Shown: in pieces, positions 59,630 through 64,000 of the stretch
Layout of the letters: the number at the start of each line of letters is the position of its first letter
Numbering within the stretch: the first letter of the stretch is position 1
NCBI RefSeq assembly: GCF_048544455.1
Contig: NC_133538.1
Span: forward strand, 149,098,422 to 149,162,421
Direction: 5' to 3'
DNA: 64,000 nt
DNA from: Silene latifolia
Lineage: Eukaryota; Streptophyta; Magnoliopsida; Caryophyllales; Caryophyllaceae
Program-made: the position numbers and the translations under genes
The notes under the pieces: generated by a model
Database searches by the model: none
Seen by the model: only the letters and a program-made list of their open reading frames with translations
What the model was told of the DNA's origin: nothing

Positions 59630-59871
59630 CTTGTTCTTTTGAACTTAATTTGAGCTCAGTTCAGTTCAGTTCATCTCTATTCAGTTCATATATGTTCAGT
59701 TTTATTAAGTTCAATTTAGTTCAGCTCAACTCATCTCTTCGCAATTTAACTCTTATTTAAGTTCAATTTAATTTAGCTTTATCAAGCTCCGTTTAATTTA
59801 GTTCAATTCAACTCTTTTCGATACATATAAAAACCAGCGTATAAACTACAATGTCTAATAGACGATGTAAT
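59630..59871. repeat. Degenerate GTTCA-rich repeat
   Basis: AGTTCAGTTCAGTTCA and variants (GTTCAATTTAG, CAGCTCAACTC) fill 59650-59815, a low-complexity array with roughly 5-11 bp periodicity. There is no coding region. Confidence 0.6.
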
Positions 59872-60554
59872 TGTTGGAAATGCTAGAGTATTTTGTCCCA
59901 CATTGGTAAAATAAGGAACTTTTGTTATGTTTATTTCCCTTGTACCCTTCTACTAGGTATTTGTTATTATGGAGGCTAGTATGTACTCTCCCCACGCGCG
60001 CGCCGCCGACTCCGTCCTTGTGGTGGGGTCTGTTTTGTTTTTGATCGGCTTGGCTCGCGCCGTGTGGAGGGTTTGTTTTGTTTTTGACCCGGTAAGTTTT
60101 TTTTCTCGTCTTATTTTTTAATTCGTTGAACTGCAACTCTTCGTGTTCAGTGTTGTCTGCTTTGAAAATTGACAATTTGGGTTTTCCCACAAAGTCAGTT
60201 TTGAGAATTGTAATTTCATTTATTTTGCATCTGTTTTCTGGTCCATCTTTTTACTATAAAAAGGATGATTTTTCTGGTCTTTTATCATCCAATTTTATTC
60301 TATCAAATATACTTTCTCTCCTCTGTTCTTTATAAAATTTGAGAAACAACTTTGGAGTTCCTACTCTTTTCAATTTGGTGAAAATTGAAAGAGCACCGTG
60401 TATACCTTGGGGAGCGTCGTTCTCAGTTGGACAACACCGTGTTGAGGGCGATTAAGCTTCTAAGGCTATGGCTTCCATACCATGACACACTGAAGTTATT
60501 CTAATCCATTTTTATTTCGTTTGATTTGCCCTTGCAGTAACTATTTTTCCAACA
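59872..60554 (+). repeat. 5' LTR of copia-B
   Basis: TGTTGGAAA...TTTCCAACA borders are clear. A TATAAAAAG box at about 60254 and the short GC-rich CGCGCGCGCC near 59995 lie inside. TTTAGAAGCTTAATATTG follows as the PBS region; I do not recognise its tRNA. Confidence 0.7.
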
Positions 60555-60600
60555 ATTTAGAAGCTTAATATTGTTACTGCTAATTTTATTTACTCACAAA

Positions 60601-61395
60601 ATGCATTTCGCAATATCTAAAGCTCTCCCTGATCTCTCCAAATTAGAACAACTTGATGGAACCAATTACAAAATATGGTCCCAAAAATTGCTGATATTTT
60701 TTTAACAACTTGAAGTCGATTATGTTCCGCTCTCCGACTGTCCCGAAGCACCCACTGATTCTGATCAAACCAGTCGACTTGAACTAGAAAAGATCAATTA
60801 CGAAAAACATAACAAACTTGTTCGTGGTCAATTTCATAGTCATATGTCTAATCCGATTTTTGATCTCTTTATCAATAACAAATCTGCTAAGTCTATTTGG
60901 GAGACTTTGGAAAATAAATATGGAGCGGATGATGCTGAAAAGAAAAAGTATGTGGTTGAAAAATGGATTAATTTCCAAATGGTGGAAGATCGTCCAATTT
61001 TGGACCAAGTTCATGAGTATGAAAACTTGGTAACTGATATTCTGTCCGAAGGAATGAAGATGTGCGAGGTGTTGCAGGCTAATGTGCTGATTGAAAGGCT
61101 GCCCAAATCTTGGGATGGATACCGCAACCACCTCAAACATAAAAAGAAGGTTTTGGCTCTTGAGGAGCTCGTTGGTCATCTTAAAATTGAGGAGGCTAAA
61201 AAATTGCAGGAAAAAGAGAAATTGTCTAACGATGGTTTTATCAAAACTAATCTTGTTGAATCTTTTGTGCCTAAATTTGACAGATCTAAAGGACATGGTG
61301 GGGATGCTAAGAAATTCCAGAAGAAGCCGAATGTACCAAATAAGAATCTCAACACAAAGAAAACAAAAGATAACAAGTTCGAGAAAAATAATTAG
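60601..61395 (+). pseudogene. gag: Copia-B Gag
   Basis: The ATG at 60601 opens MHFAISKALPDLSKLEQLDG, then TNYKIWSQKLL, a typical copia UBN2-type Gag start. A TAA (60703-60705) interrupts it. The frame continues with SAKSIWETLENKYGADDAEK, VHEYENLVTDILSEGMKM and VLIERLPKSWDGYRNHLKH. A TAG at 61393-61395 precedes the zinc knuckle CYICGKPGHKAYQC, which is otherwise intact. Two point stops thus inactivate Gag, while the sequence between is well conserved. Confidence 0.88.
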
Positions 61396-62192
61396 GCATG
61401 CTACATCTGTGGCAAACCTGGTCACAAAGCCTATCAATGCAACCAACGTGCCGTCCTTAAGAAAGACAAAAAAACCCCAAGCAAATCTGGCCGAGGACAA
61501 TCAAATTATTGCTGCGATGATTACTGAAGTGAACTTGGTTGGAAGCAAGATGAAATGGGTAGTAGATACCGTTGCCACTCGCCATTTCTGTGCTTACCGT
61601 GACATGTTCACGGATTTTGAGGTTACTTCTGACCATGTTTACATAGGCAATGAAAGTTCGTCTGAGGCGCTTTGTAAGGGTAAAGTTTTACATGAATTGA
61701 GTTCTGGAAAAACATTGGCTCTACAAAATGTATTATTTGTGCCATCTTTGCATAGGAATTTTTTCTAGTTTTTTGCTTAATAAGGTTGGTATTAACCTAG
61801 TGTTTGAAGGTGACAAGCTTGTTTTAAGTCGCCATGGTGAGTTTGTGGGGAAAGGTTATTCTTGTGGTGGGTTGTTTGTTTTGGACACCTTTGTTGGAAT
61901 GAATAATAATGCTTAACTCTACTTCTGCTTATATTGTTGATTCTTTTGATTTATGGCATGGTAGATTAGGACTTGTGAATGACGATTCAATGAGACGCTT
62001 GCAAATCAGAGGCTTTTTACCTAATTTGACTAAATGTGACCATAAATGTGAAATATGTGTAGAAGCGAAACATTCCATTAAACCGTTTAATTCAGTAACT
62101 GAACGATCAACTGAACTCCTTGAATTGATTGATACGAACTTGGCTGACTTGAGAAAAATGGAGAGTAAGGGTGGAAAACACTACTACATTAC
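61396..62192 (+). pseudogene. pro: Copia-B protease and pre-integrase region
   Basis: After the zinc knuckle the frame shifts near 61440. The protease active site reads WVVDTVATRHFC, whereas copia proteases have D-S/T-G-A; the essential Gly is Val. LQNVLFVPSLHRNFF follows. Another frame (from 61909) has FDLWHGRLGLVNDDSM (the pre-integrase motif), HKCEICVEAKHSIKPF (the zinc finger) and GGKHYYIT, entering the integrase core at the solo-LTR junction. Confidence 0.85.
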
Positions 62193-62835
62193 TGTTAGGT
62201 CTAGAAATCCGCAGACATCCCTGATCAATGTCTCACCTTAGCCTAACTATTAGGGTGCGAGGATGTCAGGCTATCAGGACACATGAAAACAGGCGCCAGG
62301 CCATGGAGAGGACAACGGTCAAAATATCAGGACGATATTAGACCAGGAAATCATATTATAAGAGGAATATGCACGCAGAATTAAATAGGAAGATCTCGCA
62401 ATTAAAGCAGCAATTAAGGACGTGATATTGAGAATTATTGCGGGTAATTTAGGCAAATATTCCGCATTAATACCAGGATCAAGCAGCCGTTCAACTGGTG
62501 ACTATATAAAGATTATTTGGAAATCATTTGAAGGACGACAACACAAGACAAGATAGAGCATACAATATTCTCATACAACTCTTAGATACTTACGTCCCAT
62601 TGTGCTAAATACATAATACAATAGTGAAATCCTCTCCTGGCTTGGTGCCCGTGGTTTTTTCCCATTCAAGGGTTTTCCACGTACAAAATTCTTTGTCTTC
62701 TTATTGTTATATTTATCGTATTTATATCTTTATATTCCACCTAGACGACTTGACCTACGGACTAACTAGAGCTAGTTAACCCTACCCAAATCAACCCTGA
62801 CCTGATTTCGTCTTGCGCAAAATCCATACAAAATA
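62193..62835 (+). mobile_element. Solo LTR of the Tat-B family
   Basis: It is the reverse complement of the Tat-B LTR: it starts TGTTAGGTCTAGAAATCCGC and ends AAATCCATACAAAATA. The 5-bp repeat ATTAC flanks it (62188-62192 and 62836-62840). It contains the family landmarks CTCTCCTGGCTTGGTGCCCG and GGTTTTCCACGTACAAAATT. No internal sequence remains, so the element was reduced by LTR-LTR recombination. The last base pair is TA where the family has CA. Confidence 0.92.
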
Positions 62836-62997
62836 ATTACCTTTGTCGATGACTACTCTAGATATACGAAAGTATACCTTTTGAGAACAAAAGATGAGGC
62901 CAAACACAAATTTCTTATTTATAAGACCGAAGTTGAAAACCAGTTAGACAGAAAGATAAAGAAAGTCAGGTTAGATCGAGGTGGGGAATTGGGATTC
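62836..62997 (+). pseudogene. pol: Copia-B integrase core, right part
   Basis: Directly after the solo LTR the integrase frame resumes: FVDDYSRYTKVYLLRTKDEA, HKFLIYKTEVENQLDRKI and VRLDRGGELGF, ending in TAG. Together with HYYIT before the insertion this is a normal copia core. The second catalytic Asp region reads RLDRGGE (family RSDxGGE). It is cut off at about 62999. Confidence 0.88.
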
Positions 62998-63275
62998 TAG
63001 TAACTAACTAACTAACTAATCATTTTGCACCCACACCCACACCCACACCCACACCCACACCCACACCCACACCCATACAAAAGCGTCTTACTTGTGACGC
63101 ACACTATCCGTCACAAGCAATAAGGCAAGTGGGAGGGCAATTGGTGTAAAATGGAGCACCCCATAGATAGCGTCACTTGCATATTGTGATAGGGTACTAT
63201 TCATCTTCATCTTGTGACGAATAGTACCCGTCTTCTATAAAAATTAGTGCACCCACACCCACACACTTCCTTTCT
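62998..63275. repeat. Microsatellites and a MITE-like segment
   Basis: (TAAC)n at 63000-63018 and (CACCCA)n at about 63028-63074 are followed by 63080-63245, where CTTGTGACG and CGTCACAAG motifs repeat in both orientations (63090, 63112, 63168, 63213). The segment is closed by another CACCCACACCCACAC at about 63250. The inverted motifs suggest a small foldback or MITE, related to sequence near 1125-1310. Confidence 0.5.
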
Positions 63276-64000
63276 TTTTGTTTCTGAAACTATGATGCCT
63301 ACAGAAAGGCCCACGTGTACATTTTTAATACAAGAAACGTGAACGAGGAGCGTATGTGTACACGTGGCATAATACCATTGATGAATTAGCCGCGCAACTT
63401 GACATCATGAGAGTTTAAATAGCCATCAATCTCTTTTGGAAATTGGACGTCACTTACCACTTCCACTATCTCCTTTTTAAAATATAAACAAAAACAAAAA
63501 CCAACGAAAAAATGTTTAGTGCACTCGTGATTTATATTGGGAAAATAACAGGGTGTTATCGGATGAAACTTAATTTGGGTGTCACCCTTGCACATAGAGT
63601 GAGTGGGGGACTCCTTCAATTAAAAATGCATGTGAGAGGGTGACATTTAATTTAGACGTCATCCGATGATGCTTTATCATTATCCTTTTATATAGTCATT
63701 AATTTAGATGGACGTAACCTAGGTTCACTGTTACATTAGTCACTGTGCATGGGAAATGGCTACAGTACTAATATTGTTTACGCACATCCTAATCCTTGTT
63801 TTTTCAACTTATTACATAGTAGTAAAACTCGCTTTCTTTACCCAAACTCAACATTTAAAAAGTTCAGTGTAGTAAGCAGTGGCGGATTTTAAAAGGATTA
63901 GCACGGGTATATTATCCGAAATTTTACGATGAGATTGTATAGGTTATTCACAGTTAGAGGACAGAATAGCATATATATAATAGAAAAGTCATGGATCTAT
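63276..64000. other. Featureless AT-rich DNA
   Basis: I see no gene, LTR or TIR. The open frame at 63386-63619 (minus) has no recognisable domain. Confidence 0.4.

Larger units (their letters stand above)
59872..62999 (+). mobile_element. Copia-B LTR retrotransposon, 3'-truncated
   Basis: A 5' LTR of 683 bp (59872-60554) starts TGTTGGAAATG and ends TTTTTCCAACA, with 9-bp inverted ends. The gag to integrase remains follow on the plus strand. The element stops abruptly at about 62999, just after GGGGAATTGGGATTC, within integrase. There is no RT or 3' LTR, so the right part has been lost. A solo LTR splits the integrase. Confidence 0.8.

Noticed and set aside
60784..61500. 238-codon minus-strand frame with hydrophobic segments
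   Set aside because: It is exactly opposite the copia-B Gag, whose Gag and zinc knuckle motifs are convincing; the minus frame is a shadow.

Overview
The window is plant nuclear DNA, most likely from a eudicot. It is built almost entirely of nested transposable elements: Ty3/gypsy and Ty1/copia LTR retrotransposons, a LINE, CACTA ends, Mutator-like elements and MITEs. I see no prokaryotic gene organisation, CRISPR array, rRNA or tRNA gene. The element families would fit Caryophyllales, but I cannot name a species.

Region 1-5,740 holds a CACTA terminus (1-234), a foldback repeat, a Tourist-like MITE (2050-2347), a broken coiled-coil gene on the minus strand (about 1724-3471, possibly with a 5' exon near 4350-4565), a Mutator-like element with 9-bp target duplication that carries a GRF zinc-finger fragment (4566-5408), and a second CACTA terminus (5418-5740).

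Region 5,741-40,428 is one large minus-strand Ty3/gypsy element of the Tat type ('Tat-A'). Its 5' LTR is 38010-40428 and its 3' LTR is 5741-6552 joined to 12752-13179. That 3' LTR is split by a 6.2-kb TG...CA insertion (6553-12746, TSD GCGGG) which contains a LINE tail. The long 3' internal region (13180-19733) carries tandem repeats and a plus-strand (antisense) gene with its own TATA box. The last codons of Tat-A integrase are separated from the rest by a 10.1-kb non-autonomous Athila-like element (19833-29920). That element in turn holds two TIR elements embedded in (TA)n arrays.

Region 40,429-44,628 is a small plus-strand gag-protease-only LTR element (TR-GAG type) with two protease-like domains. 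Tat-A lies 56 bp inside its left LTR.

Region 45,036-59,624 is a minus-strand copia element (174-bp LTRs, TSD AAAGC). It is interrupted exactly at its PBS/LTR junction by a second Tat-type gypsy element ('Tat-B', 49568-59447, TSD CCATG), again with an antisense gene and its own TATA box in the 3' internal region.

Region 59,872-62,991 is a 3'-truncated plus-strand copia element whose integrase is split by a solo LTR of the Tat-B family (TSD ATTAC). The window ends in microsatellites, a MITE-like segment and featureless AT-rich DNA.

Nearly every coding region is broken by stops or frameshifts, so the elements look inactive. The most interesting features are the two independent antisense accessory genes in Tat-type elements, the gene-fragment captures in the Mutator-like elements, the double-protease TR-GAG element and the reconstructable order of insertions.
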